From Hyphomicrobiales bacterium (lineage in GTDB: Bacteria > Pseudomonadota > Alphaproteobacteria > Rhizobiales > Rhizobiaceae), in the NCBI GenBank assembly GCA_900467185.1, contig UBPA01000003.1:496001-560000 (forward strand): a stretch of DNA of 64,000 nt. Direction: 5' to 3'. Position numbers and translations under genes: made by a program. The notes under the pieces are model-generated. The model saw nothing but the letters and a program-made list of their open reading frames with translations, was not told the origin of the DNA and did not search any database. Shown here in pieces: positions 18,616 to 26,428 of the stretch (the first letter of the stretch is position 1; the number at the start of each line of letters is the position of its first letter).

Positions 18616-20024
18616 GCGACGACCGGCAACCTGCCGCATCGAAGATGAACAGCAGCATCCGGGAGAACCTGCTCGACCGGATGCGCAACACGCATCAATC
18701 GTCCGAGCGCAACCGGATGGCCCGCTCCGAACGCGAGGTTCCCACGGCGGTCCGCCGGACGCAGATGCGGTTCGAGGACCTGCCGGAGTACAAGCAGGTG
18801 CAGACGCAGGAGGCTGCAAGCGCGCAGCTCGGCATCGACAACCCGTTCTATCGGGCGCATGCGACGGCGGCCGGCGCGACGACCATCATCAATGGACGCG
18901 AGCTGATCAACTTCGCTTCCTACGACTATCTCGGCCTCAACCGTCATCCGCATGTGCTGGGGAAGGCGAACGACGCCATCGGCACCTATGGCATTTCGGC
19001 TTCGGCCAGCCGCCTCGTGGCGGGCGAGCGCCCGGTGCATGGGGAGCTGGAGGAGCGGATCGCCCGTTTCTACGGCGTGGATGCCGCCGTCTGTTTCGTC
19101 AGCGGTTACCTGACCAATGTCGCGGCGATCAGCTGCCTGCTCGGCCCGAAGGACCTCGTCGTCCACGACGAGTTCATCCACAACAGCGCCCTTGCCGGCA
19201 TCAAGCTTTCGGGCGCGACGCGTCGCCTGTTCAAGCACAACGACGCCCACGACCTCGAAACCGTGCTGCGGACGGTGTCCGGCGACTATCGCCGTATCCT
19301 CGTGATCGTCGAAGGCATCTATTCGATGGATGGGGACGTGGCGAACCTGCCGGCCATCCTCAAGCTCAAGGCGGAATACGGCTTCTGGCTGATGGTGGAC
19401 GAGGCGCACTCCCTTGGCATCCTCGGCCGTCGGGGTCGCGGCACGTTCGAGCATTACGGCATCGACCCGAAAGAGGTCGATATCTGGATGGGCACGCTGT
19501 CGAAGACGACGGCGAGCTGCGGCGGTTACATCGCTGGCAATGCGGCGCTGGCCTCCGTCCTCAAGGCGACGGCGGGCGGGTTCGTCTATAGCGTCGGGCT
19601 CGCACCGGCGCTGACGGCCGCGGCCATCGGCAGCCTCGACATTCTGGAGAACGAACCGGAGCGGGCCGCAGCCCTTCGGCGCAACGGGACGCTGTTCCTG
19701 AAGCTTGCGCAGGAAGCCGGTCTCGACACCGGTCTCAGCGCCGGTTTTTCCGTCGTTCCGGTTCTCGTCGGCGATAGCTTGCGGGCGGTGCAGCTCTCCA
19801 ACGACCTTCTGACGGCCGGCATCAACGCGCTGCCGATCATTCACCCTGCCGTGCCCGAAGGGCTTGCCCGCCTGCGCTTCTTCATCACCAGCGAGCATAC
19901 CGAAGAGCAGATCCGCAAGACGGTGACGCTGACGGCGGAGAAGCTTAAAGATCTTACCGACCGCAATTTCGGGCTGGCCTCCATCGACATCCAGCAGATG
20001 ATGAAACTGATGGCGGCCCGGTGA
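18612..20024 (+). CDS. rkpG: RkpG: PLP-dependent alpha-oxoamine synthase
   Basis: A 470-residue fold-type I PLP enzyme of the 8-amino-7-oxononanoate synthase / serine palmitoyltransferase / KBL family. These enzymes condense an acyl thioester with an amino acid and lose CO2. Visible features: SGYLTNVAA, VDEAHSLG (the aspartate and histidine that hold PLP), and Schiff-base K298 in GTLSKTTASCGG. A polar extension of about 70 residues precedes the catalytic domain. Start ATG overlaps the rkpA stop (ATGA), implying translational coupling to the synthase that probably supplies its acyl substrate. The amino acid used cannot be told from sequence. Confidence 0.92.
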   Translation: MSDDRQPAASKMNSSIRENLLDRMRNTHQSSERNRMARSEREVPTAVRRTQMRFEDLPEYKQVQTQEAASAQLGIDNPFYRAHATAAGATTIINGRELINFASYDYLGLNRHPHVLGKANDAIGTYGISASASRLVAGERPVHGELEERIARFYGVDAAVCFVSGYLTNVAAISCLLGPKDLVVHDEFIHNSALAGIKLSGATRRLFKHNDAHDLETVLRTVSGDYRRILVIVEGIYSMDGDVANLPAILKLKAEYGFWLMVDEAHSLGILGRRGRGTFEHYGIDPKEVDIWMGTLSKTTASCGGYIAGNAALASVLKATAGGFVYSVGLAPALTAAAIGSLDILENEPERAAALRRNGTLFLKLAQEAGLDTGLSAGFSVVPVLVGDSLRAVQLSNDLLTAGINALPIIHPAVPEGLARLRFFITSEHTEEQIRKTVTLTAEKLKDLTDRNFGLASIDIQQMMKLMAAR

Positions 20025-20076
20025 AACCGGCGCGACGGCCTTCGATGACGCGCGCCTCCAGAAGGATGTGCGCGGC

Positions 20077-20880
20077 ATGACCCATGTCGTCATCACCGGA
20101 GGATCGAGCGGTATCGGCCTTGCCGTTGCTCGGATCTACGTGCGTCGCGGCTATCGCGTTTCTCTCATCGCGCGCGGCGCGGCGGCGCTCGAGGCCGCAC
20201 GGATCGCGCTGGACGAGGCGCGCGACGGGCGCGTTTACATTGCCACGGCCGATGTCTCGGATGCGGAGGCCGTGAGCGCAGCCATCCGGGCCTGCGAGGC
20301 CGAGGCCGGCCCCTGCGACATCCTGATCTGCTCGGCCGGCATCGTGACGCCCTCTCCGTTCGACGCGCAGACGCCGGCCGATTTCGACCAGCAGATCGCC
20401 ATCAACCTGTCCGGCTCCGTCCATGCGGTGCGCGCCGTCTATGCGCGGATGTGCGCGCGCGGACACGGGCGTATCATGCTCGTCTCCTCCGGCGCGGGGC
20501 TGATCGGCATTCCGGGATATGCCGCCTATTGTGCATCGAAGTTCGCGCTTCGCGGTTTTGCCGAGGCCTTGCGATCGGAAGCAAAACCGAAGGGCGTCAC
20601 GATCTCCATCTGCTTCCCGCCCGACACCGAGACGCTACAACTGGAGCGGGAACGCGCGGCCCGTCCGGCGGAAGCCGAGGTGATCATGGGCCAGGTGAAA
20701 CCCTGGAGCGCGGAGCATGTGGCAACCCGTCTCGTTCGGGCGCTCGATCGCGGACGCTTCGACGTCTATTTCGGGCTGACGCTGCTCGCACTCGGAAGGC
20801 TCGCTCCGCTCGTTCGTCCCCTGATCGACCGGCACTTCGACCGACAGATTCGCCGCATGCACAGGGTAACGGAACCGTGA
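20077..20880 (+). CDS. rkpH: RkpH: short-chain dehydrogenase, 3-ketosphinganine-reductase-like
   Basis: A 267-residue classical SDR. TGGSSGIG binds the NADP(H) pyrophosphate (about 9-16), NAG is replaced by CSAG, and the catalytic set is S (LVSSGAG) with YxxxK (YCASK). FPPDTETLQLE after the active site is reminiscent of 3-ketodihydrosphingosine reductases, which act directly after serine palmitoyltransferase. The ATG at 20077 was chosen because AGAAGG lies 11 bases upstream; the GTG at 20068 is too close to that site. It follows rkpG by 52 bases. Reduction of the keto group made by RkpG is the natural inference. Confidence 0.88.
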   Translation: MTHVVITGGSSGIGLAVARIYVRRGYRVSLIARGAAALEAARIALDEARDGRVYIATADVSDAEAVSAAIRACEAEAGPCDILICSAGIVTPSPFDAQTPADFDQQIAINLSGSVHAVRAVYARMCARGHGRIMLVSSGAGLIGIPGYAAYCASKFALRGFAEALRSEAKPKGVTISICFPPDTETLQLERERAARPAEAEVIMGQVKPWSAEHVATRLVRALDRGRFDVYFGLTLLALGRLAPLVRPLIDRHFDRQIRRMHRVTEP

Positions 20881-20963
20881 CAACGCTTGTCACCCGTCGG
20901 GATTGTCTCTAGAACTCGGTCGCGACGTGACACCGCTCACGCCGCGATATTGAAGGGTTTCGT

Positions 20964-22568
20964 TTGCCGTCGACATCGCTCCAGCTTCACGATCATCCGG
21001 TATCGTTGATCCTCGTCTGCTTCACGCTCTCGTTCCTCGTTGCGTGGTTCACCGACAGGTTCGCGCTGCCCGCGCGCGAGCGCCGCCGCAACATGCCGGC
21101 AAACAGGACCGTGTGGCACGCTCTGCGAGACGGCATCGCCCGCATGCCGGTCGTTGGCATCATCTACGCGTTCTTCTTCGCCATCTCCTGGCGTCCGCTC
21201 TATGGTGCCGCTGGTTGCATGAGCTTCTTCATCATCTTCACCGCGATCTCGCGCGCGAAGTTCCGGTTCATCCGCGAACCGCTGGTGTTTTCCGACATCG
21301 CGCTGGTGGCGGACGTCTTCAAGTACAAGTCGATCTTCTACGCCAACTCCCTGAACATCGTCTTCTGGTTCGTCGCCTTCGGCTATGTCTTCGGCGTGTC
21401 CGGCCTCTACATGTATTTCGAACCGAACGTGCTCCCGAACCATGCCGAGCCGTTCTACATCGTGCTGATGGTCATCGCCGCCGCTCTGCCCTGGATCTCG
21501 CTCTTCTGGGGCCCGGTCAACACGCCGACAGCCGACCTCGTGCAGCGGCTCGTCGGCAAGCCGGACGCGAAGGTCAGCACCGTCCGTTTCGGCACCTTCT
21601 CCTCCGTCGTCTTCCACTTCATTATCTGGCTCGGCGTCCGCCGGGAAAAAATCGTCAACGAGCTGTCCGGCGCCTTCTTCGCCGCCGTCAACGACCTGAT
21701 CGGACACGATGCCGAGAACAAGGCACCGCTGGTCGTCGTCTGGCAGTCGGAATCCTTCCTCGACATGCGCCATTACGGCGTCAACTCCATCCGCCTTCCG
21801 ACCATCGACCGGTTGCAGAAGCTCTCCACGCAGTGGGGGCGCATCGCGACGGTGTTCGAAGGCGGCTATACGCTGCGCACCGAATTTGCCGTGTTGAGCG
21901 GGCTGCAGCCCGACGATATCCATGTGGATGCCAGCTATCCTTATCTCCGGGCGCGGCACTATACCGATGTGGTGTGGCCGACCAAGCTAAAGAAGGCGGG
22001 TTGGCGGACGCACTTCATCCACCCCTATGACCGCACGTTCTTCCTGCGCCACAAGGCGATGCCGCTGCTCGGCTTCGAGGAGATGACGATGCTGGATGCG
22101 TTCGATCACGATCCGGCGCGCGACGGACCCTATGTTTCCGACGTTGCGCTGACGCGCAAGGTGATCGAGGCGGTGGACAAGCAGAAGGACGACAAGGGCA
22201 GCTTCATCTTCGTCGCCTCCATGGCCAATCACGGGCCCTGGGAGCCCGGCCGCGTCCCCGGCTACAGCGATCCCGTCAGCATCTATCTGGAAATCCTGCA
22301 GCAGTCGGACAGGGCGCTCGGCCAGCTGGTCGATCACCTGAACAAGCTCGACCGGCCTGTCTGGCTCGTGTTCTACGGCGACCATGCCCCGTTGCTGAAA
22401 TCCTTTGCCGACCCCTTTCCGGACCCGCGCACCGACTATTTCATCACGCCGCTGGCCGCCGCCCGCACGCTGCAGCAGGGGCCCGTCTTCCCGCGCAACG
22501 AAGAGCCCTGGAACCTGCTGAAGGCCATGCTGAAGCATGCGAACCTTCACAAGGACGAGCTGGACTAG
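20964..22568 (+). CDS. rkpI: RkpI: membrane protein with LTA-synthase/sulfatase-like domain
   Basis: A 534-residue protein with about four to five N-terminal membrane spans (to about residue 240) and a large alkaline-phosphatase-superfamily domain. E263 (QSESFLD), T303 (GGYTLRTEF) and the GDHAP segment near 470 match the metal site and nucleophilic threonine of lipoteichoic acid synthase / phosphoethanolamine transferases. It probably transfers a phospho-group at the outer face of the inner membrane. The start is a TTG with GAAGGG just upstream and is uncertain. RkpI is required for K-antigen production in Sinorhizobium (known), but its reaction has not been established to my knowledge. Confidence 0.85.
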   Translation: MPSTSLQLHDHPVSLILVCFTLSFLVAWFTDRFALPARERRRNMPANRTVWHALRDGIARMPVVGIIYAFFFAISWRPLYGAAGCMSFFIIFTAISRAKFRFIREPLVFSDIALVADVFKYKSIFYANSLNIVFWFVAFGYVFGVSGLYMYFEPNVLPNHAEPFYIVLMVIAAALPWISLFWGPVNTPTADLVQRLVGKPDAKVSTVRFGTFSSVVFHFIIWLGVRREKIVNELSGAFFAAVNDLIGHDAENKAPLVVVWQSESFLDMRHYGVNSIRLPTIDRLQKLSTQWGRIATVFEGGYTLRTEFAVLSGLQPDDIHVDASYPYLRARHYTDVVWPTKLKKAGWRTHFIHPYDRTFFLRHKAMPLLGFEEMTMLDAFDHDPARDGPYVSDVALTRKVIEAVDKQKDDKGSFIFVASMANHGPWEPGRVPGYSDPVSIYLEILQQSDRALGQLVDHLNKLDRPVWLVFYGDHAPLLKSFADPFPDPRTDYFITPLAAARTLQQGPVFPRNEEPWNLLKAMLKHANLHKDELD

Positions 22569-22574
22569 ACGGCA

Positions 22575-23876
22575 ATGACCCTTGGCGGCACGCATGCATC
22601 CGGCAGCGCGCAGCGGGTGTTTCTATTTCTCGAAGGACCGTCGTCGCCGCTCTTCATGAAGATCGCCGACCGGCTGGAAGCTGAGGGGCATCTCTGCCTG
22701 CGGGTGAACCTGAATATCGGCGACCGGATCTTCTGGCGCCGGCGCGGCGGATACGCGTATCGGGGCCGACCGGAGGCATGGGCCGGCTGGATCGCCGATT
22801 TTCTCACGCGCCACCGCGTGACCGACCTCGTCCTTCTGGGCGAGGAGCGTCCCTACCACCGGGTGGCGACCGCGGCTGCAAAGCGAATTTCGATCGACGT
22901 CTACGTCATCGAGATGGGATATCTGCGACCGGACTGGCTGACGCTCGAGCGCGACGGCATGTCGACCAATTCGCACTTTCCGGATGATCCCGACCATATC
23001 CTGCGGGCCGCCCGCGACCTGCCCGAGCCCGACTGGACGCGGAGATATTCCCAGACGTTTCTGGCGGAGGCCGCCTACGACCTTCTCTATAACCTGCCCA
23101 ACGCGTTCCTCTGGTTCCTCTACCCGCATTACCGCCGCCACGCGCTCTACCATCCGCTGGTGGAATATGGTGGCTGGATCCTGCGGCTCGTGCAGGAGAA
23201 GCGGCGCGCACGGCAAGCGCAGGCGACGATCTCGGCTCTTCAAGCGAGCCATGGGCCCCTGTTCGTCTTTCCGCTGCAGCTGCAGACGGATTTCCAGCTT
23301 CGGGCGCATTCGCCCTATCACGACCAGCAGCAGGCGATCGAGGAGGTCCTGGCGTCGTTCTCGCGTTTCGCTGCACCCGACGCGCGGCTCGTGGTGAAGA
23401 TCCATCCGCTCGACAACGGCCTTGTCGACTGGGCCGGAACGATCGCGCGCAGAGCTGCGTCGCTCGGGCTCGGATCGCGCGTCTCGTTTCTCGATGGCGG
23501 GGATCTCGCTGTGCTGATCGGCCTCAGCGCCGGCATCGTGACCGTGAACTCCACCGTCGGCCTGCATGCGCTGCAACAGCGCAAGCCGGTCAAGGTCCTC
23601 GGCGTCGCGATGTTCGATATCGACAGGCTGACGGATCAACAGCCGCTCGATGGCTTCTGGCACGCGCCGCGCCTGCCTGATGCGGATGTCTGCACGGCCT
23701 TCTTCCGGCTCGTCGCGGCCGCCATTCAGGTTCGCGGAAATTTCTATTCGAAAGCCGGGACGGATGCCGGTGCGGAGGCGATCACGGCGCGTCTACTGGC
23801 GCGAAACGTCAACCAGCCCGATGCGTTCGTGGATCCGCCGCCGCGTAAACGTGCGATCAAACAACCGCGACCTTAA
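22575..23876 (+). CDS. rkpJ: RkpJ: KpsS-like capsule polysaccharide protein
   Basis: A 433-residue cytoplasmic protein of the capsule-biosynthesis KpsC/KpsS family. It starts RVFLFLEGPSSPLF and contains FPLQLQTDFQLRAHSPY, VVKIHPLDNG and VTVNSTVGLHAL, all typical of KpsS. KpsS and KpsC are beta-Kdo transferases that build a Kdo linker on a lipid (established in group 2 capsules). Six bases after the rkpI stop, so the same operon. The pairing with kpsF, which makes the Kdo precursor, supports a Kdo-transfer role; a sibling KpsC is not in the window. Confidence 0.9.
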   Translation: MTLGGTHASGSAQRVFLFLEGPSSPLFMKIADRLEAEGHLCLRVNLNIGDRIFWRRRGGYAYRGRPEAWAGWIADFLTRHRVTDLVLLGEERPYHRVATAAAKRISIDVYVIEMGYLRPDWLTLERDGMSTNSHFPDDPDHILRAARDLPEPDWTRRYSQTFLAEAAYDLLYNLPNAFLWFLYPHYRRHALYHPLVEYGGWILRLVQEKRRARQAQATISALQASHGPLFVFPLQLQTDFQLRAHSPYHDQQQAIEEVLASFSRFAAPDARLVVKIHPLDNGLVDWAGTIARRAASLGLGSRVSFLDGGDLAVLIGLSAGIVTVNSTVGLHALQQRKPVKVLGVAMFDIDRLTDQQPLDGFWHAPRLPDADVCTAFFRLVAAAIQVRGNFYSKAGTDAGAEAITARLLARNVNQPDAFVDPPPRKRAIKQPRP

Positions 23877-23879
23877 CCG

Positions 23880-24890
23880 TCACGCGACGCCGGCGCGCAG
23901 CAGGTCGTGAATGTGCAGGATGCCGACCGGCGTCTCGGTCTCATCGACCAGGAACAGCACGGTCACCTTGCTCGCCTGCATAACCTGCATGGCAGCGCTC
24001 GCCAGCAGCTGGGGCGAGATCACGCGCGGCTTGACCGACATGATCGCCTCGACCGTCTGTTGCAGGAGACCGTCCGACATGTGCCGGCGCAAGTCGCCAT
24101 CGGTGATGACGCCCGCAAGCTTGCCGTCCTTGCCGACCACGCCGACGACGCCGAAGCCCTTGGAGGACATCTCGATCAGGGCCTGCCCCATCTGCGCGCC
24201 GAGCGGCAGGAGCGGCATGGCCTCCCCCCGATGGCCGAGTTCGCCGACGAGGAGGAGCTGCGCGCCGAGCTTCCCGCCGGGGTGGAAGGTCTTGAAATCC
24301 TCGGCCGAGAAGCCGCGGCGCTCGAGGAGCGCGATCGCGAGTGCATCGCCGACGGCCAGCTGCAGGAGCGCCGAGGTGGTTGGCGCGAGCCCATGCGGGC
24401 AGGCCTCGACGACCTTGGGAAGGACGATCGGCACAGTGGAATGGCGGGCCAGCAGACTGTCGCGGTTCGAGGTCAGCGAGATCACAGGCACCTTGAAGCG
24501 CTGGGCATAGGTCAGCATATTGCCGAGCTCCACCGTCTCGCCCGACCACGACAGCAGGATGAGCAGATCGTCCGAGGTGATCATGCCGAGATCGCCATGG
24601 CTGGCTTCCGTCGGATGCACGAAATAGGCCGATGTTCCCGTGGACGCCATGGTGGCCGCGATCTTGCGTCCGATATGGCCGCTCTTGCCGACGCCGGAGA
24701 CGACGACGCGGCCGTTGCGCTCGCCGATCAGCGTTACGGCATCGGCCAGATTGCGGGCGAAAACCGCGTCATTGGCAAAGCTGGTGGCAAGCGCGTTGGC
24801 ACCATCGACGGTGGTGGCAAGCGAGCGCCCGATGGAATCGAGAATCGCACTGTCCCCGGTCAGGCTGGCATCGATCGATCTAAGGCTCAT
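23880..24890 (-). CDS. kpsF: KpsF/GutQ-family arabinose-5-phosphate isomerase
   Basis: A 336-residue enzyme that converts ribulose 5-phosphate to arabinose 5-phosphate, the first step to Kdo. SIS domain at about 45-180 (VVSGVGKSGHIGRKIAATMASTG in shorter blocks, then LLILLSWSGET), followed by two CBS domains (about 205-330), the family's standard arrangement. GGGAGA precedes the ATG. It is convergent with rkpJ: the two stop codons are only three bases apart. As in the Sinorhizobium rkp-1 locus it sits at the end of rkpAGHIJ. Whether this is the housekeeping Kdo enzyme or a capsule-dedicated copy cannot be told here. Confidence 0.93.
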   Translation of the reverse strand: MSLRSIDASLTGDSAILDSIGRSLATTVDGANALATSFANDAVFARNLADAVTLIGERNGRVVVSGVGKSGHIGRKIAATMASTGTSAYFVHPTEASHGDLGMITSDDLLILLSWSGETVELGNMLTYAQRFKVPVISLTSNRDSLLARHSTVPIVLPKVVEACPHGLAPTTSALLQLAVGDALAIALLERRGFSAEDFKTFHPGGKLGAQLLLVGELGHRGEAMPLLPLGAQMGQALIEMSSKGFGVVGVVGKDGKLAGVITDGDLRRHMSDGLLQQTVEAIMSVKPRVISPQLLASAAMQVMQASKVTVLFLVDETETPVGILHIHDLLRAGVA

Positions 24891-25026
24891 TGTGTCTCTC
24901 CCGGCAATCTCAACGCGGGTTACTCCCTGCGCGGGGAAAGATCAACGCGTAAACATGAACGAACGAAGTCACCGCCGGAGCACCTTGATGCCATGAAGGC
25001 CTCGACGCGTCGGCCTCGCTGTGTGC

Positions 25027-25494
25027 TCAGCTGACGCGCTTGACAGCCGTATCGTCCGGCAGCGCCACGCGGTGCTTCTCGGGATTGGCGATGAAATCCT
25101 CGAGCGTCATCGAATCCAGAATATCGGCCATCGCGTCGCGAACGATGGTCATCGAGCGGCGGACTTCGCATGTTTCGGGATCGTTGCAATCGTCGCAGAC
25201 CTCGTAGGCCGTGCGGCTGGCACAGCGGATCGGTGCCAGCGGACCGTCGAGCGTGCGAACCACCTGCCCGATGCGGATCTGCGCCGCGGGACGCGACAGC
25301 GAGTAGCCGCCACCCGGGCCCTTCTTCGACTTCAGGAAGCCGGCATTGCGCAATTCGAGCAGGATGGCATCGAGAAACTTCTTCGGAATGTTGTTGCGGG
25401 TTGCAATCTCGGTGATAAACGCCGTTTCACCCGGATCCAGATGCGCCAGATCCACCAGCGCCTTCAATCCGTACTTACCCTTTTTCGTCAACAT
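25027..25494 (-). CDS. Rrf2-family transcriptional regulator
   Basis: A 155-residue winged-helix repressor. It opens MLTKKGKYGLKALVDLA and has the Rrf2 wing GPGGGYSLSRP. Cysteines C91, C100, C103 and C109 form a cluster in the region where RirA, NsrR and IscR bind Fe-S clusters, so it may sense iron, NO or redox. The exact spacing differs from the IscR three-cysteine pattern, and assignment to a named member is not safe. It is transcribed alone, with kpsF in the same direction downstream after 136 bases. Its targets are unknown. Confidence 0.88.
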   Translation of the reverse strand: MLTKKGKYGLKALVDLAHLDPGETAFITEIATRNNIPKKFLDAILLELRNAGFLKSKKGPGGGYSLSRPAAQIRIGQVVRTLDGPLAPIRCASRTAYEVCDDCNDPETCEVRRSMTIVRDAMADILDSMTLEDFIANPEKHRVALPDDTAVKRVS

Positions 25495-25655
25495 TCCGCG
25501 TGCTCGTCCTGAGAAGCCCTACGCCCGACAATTCAGGCGTGCTGCCACGCCACACTATCACGTTTGGCGCATTTCAGACATAGCCACTGCACCCCGGACC
25601 AAGGTTTTTACCGGAAAAGCAGCACAAATACGGATCACGAGGGCGACAGCCCGCC

Positions 25656-25898
25656 TTACGCTGCCATATCCGCCAGCCGCCCGGGCTGTCCGCGGGTGCC
25701 GGCGAGATGGGCGACGACCGCGTGGCGTGCGGCATCGGCCGTAGCGAAGCGCTGCGCATCGAGTTCCCAGACATGGTACTTGACGGCAACGAACTTCAGC
25801 GTGCCGGCATCGGGAACGACAACGCCGACAGCTTCGCCGTTGAATTCGATGACCTGCCGGTTGGTGGTCGCATTCGCGTTGATGGTGTTCTTTTCCAT
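25656..25898 (-). CDS. Conserved-looking small protein, function unknown
   Basis: An 80-residue soluble protein (MEKNTINANATTNRQVIEF at the start) with the segment VVVPDAGTLKFVAVKYHVWELD and a C-terminal ATADAARHAVVAHL helix. A good Shine-Dalgarno (AAGGAG) lies nine bases before the ATG, and codon usage matches genuine genes of the window. I do not recognise a family. A sigma-70-like promoter at 26145-26173 and the 32-codon frame at 25971-26069 lie directly upstream, giving a transcript with a leader of about 240 bases. Confidence 0.7.
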   Translation of the reverse strand: MEKNTINANATTNRQVIEFNGEAVGVVVPDAGTLKFVAVKYHVWELDAQRFATADAARHAVVAHLAGTRGQPGRLADMAA

Positions 25899-25970
25899 AG
25901 TAAACGCTCCTTCCGCGCCAGAGGCGGGAGTGTCTGTCAGTTTCGCAAATCTTGATGGTTTAATCCGGGG

Positions 25971-26069
25971 TCACATTCGCGAAAGCGAACACATCCACCG
26001 GTCTGCCACTGCTTTACGACACAGGGAACGCGAGCCGCGGATGGAAGCAGTGCGGTCAATGTCGAACAT
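25971..26069 (-). CDS. Possible 32-residue leader peptide/small ORF
   Basis: ATG at 26069 is preceded by GAGGAGAAGGC, one of the strongest ribosome-binding sites in the window. The frame encodes 32 residues starting MFDIDRTASIRGSRSL and ending at a TGA at 25971. It is rich in arginine, serine and cysteine and has no known domain. It lies 72 bases before the 80-residue gene on the same predicted transcript. It could be a real small protein or a translated leader. The alternative 82-codon frame across 25937-26185 lacks a ribosome-binding site. Confidence 0.4.
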   Translation of the reverse strand: MFDIDRTASIRGSRSLCRKAVADRWMCSLSRM

Positions 26070-26144
26070 GCCTTCTCCTCTGGCTCGACCCGCCAAGCGG
26101 GTTTCTGGAACATCCCGCCGACCTCGGTCTCTGCGGATGATCTG

Positions 26145-26173
26145 AAACTAGTGCAGTCTATATCCGAAGTCAA
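26145..26173 (-). promoter_or_regulatory. Sigma-70-type promoter for the small-protein transcript
   Basis: On the minus strand TTGACT (26168-26173) and TAGTTT (26145-26150) are 17 bases apart. The surrounding stretch to about 26338 is AT-rich for this genome and contains no gene that I can support. Confidence 0.5.
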
Positions 26174-26338
26174 ATACAAAATCATTCACGGCGCAATCTC
26201 ATTCCAAAAAATCTCTATAGATCGCCTTTACCGATAGTCTCATTCCACATTCTGCCATTATTCGGAAAATTATGCCGATTCGAAGACATGCATTGAAACG
26301 CCGTCAGGGCACGACAGATCTAGGGTGTTCTTCGCACG

Positions 26339-26366
26339 AAAAAAGGGCGGCCCGTTGGACCGCCCC
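26339..26366 (-). terminator. Rho-independent terminator of secDF
   Basis: Minus-strand GGGCGG (26360-26365) and CCGCCC (26345-26350) pair around a nine-base loop and run directly into six T. It lies 62 bases beyond the secDF stop. Confidence 0.85.
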
Positions 26367-26428
26367 GTGAAATTTTCATGACATTTGTGATGCCAAGCCG
26401 AAGCGCACCCGCTCCGGCCGGACAGGCA

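Noticed and set aside
16678-18819. 713-codon minus-strand frame across the end of rkpA
   Set aside because: Antisense to the enoylreductase, ketoreductase and carrier domains, which are intact.
25937-26185. 82-codon minus-strand frame over the small-ORF region
   Set aside because: Its start lies inside the predicted promoter and it lacks a ribosome-binding site; the 32-codon frame inside the same stretch fits better.
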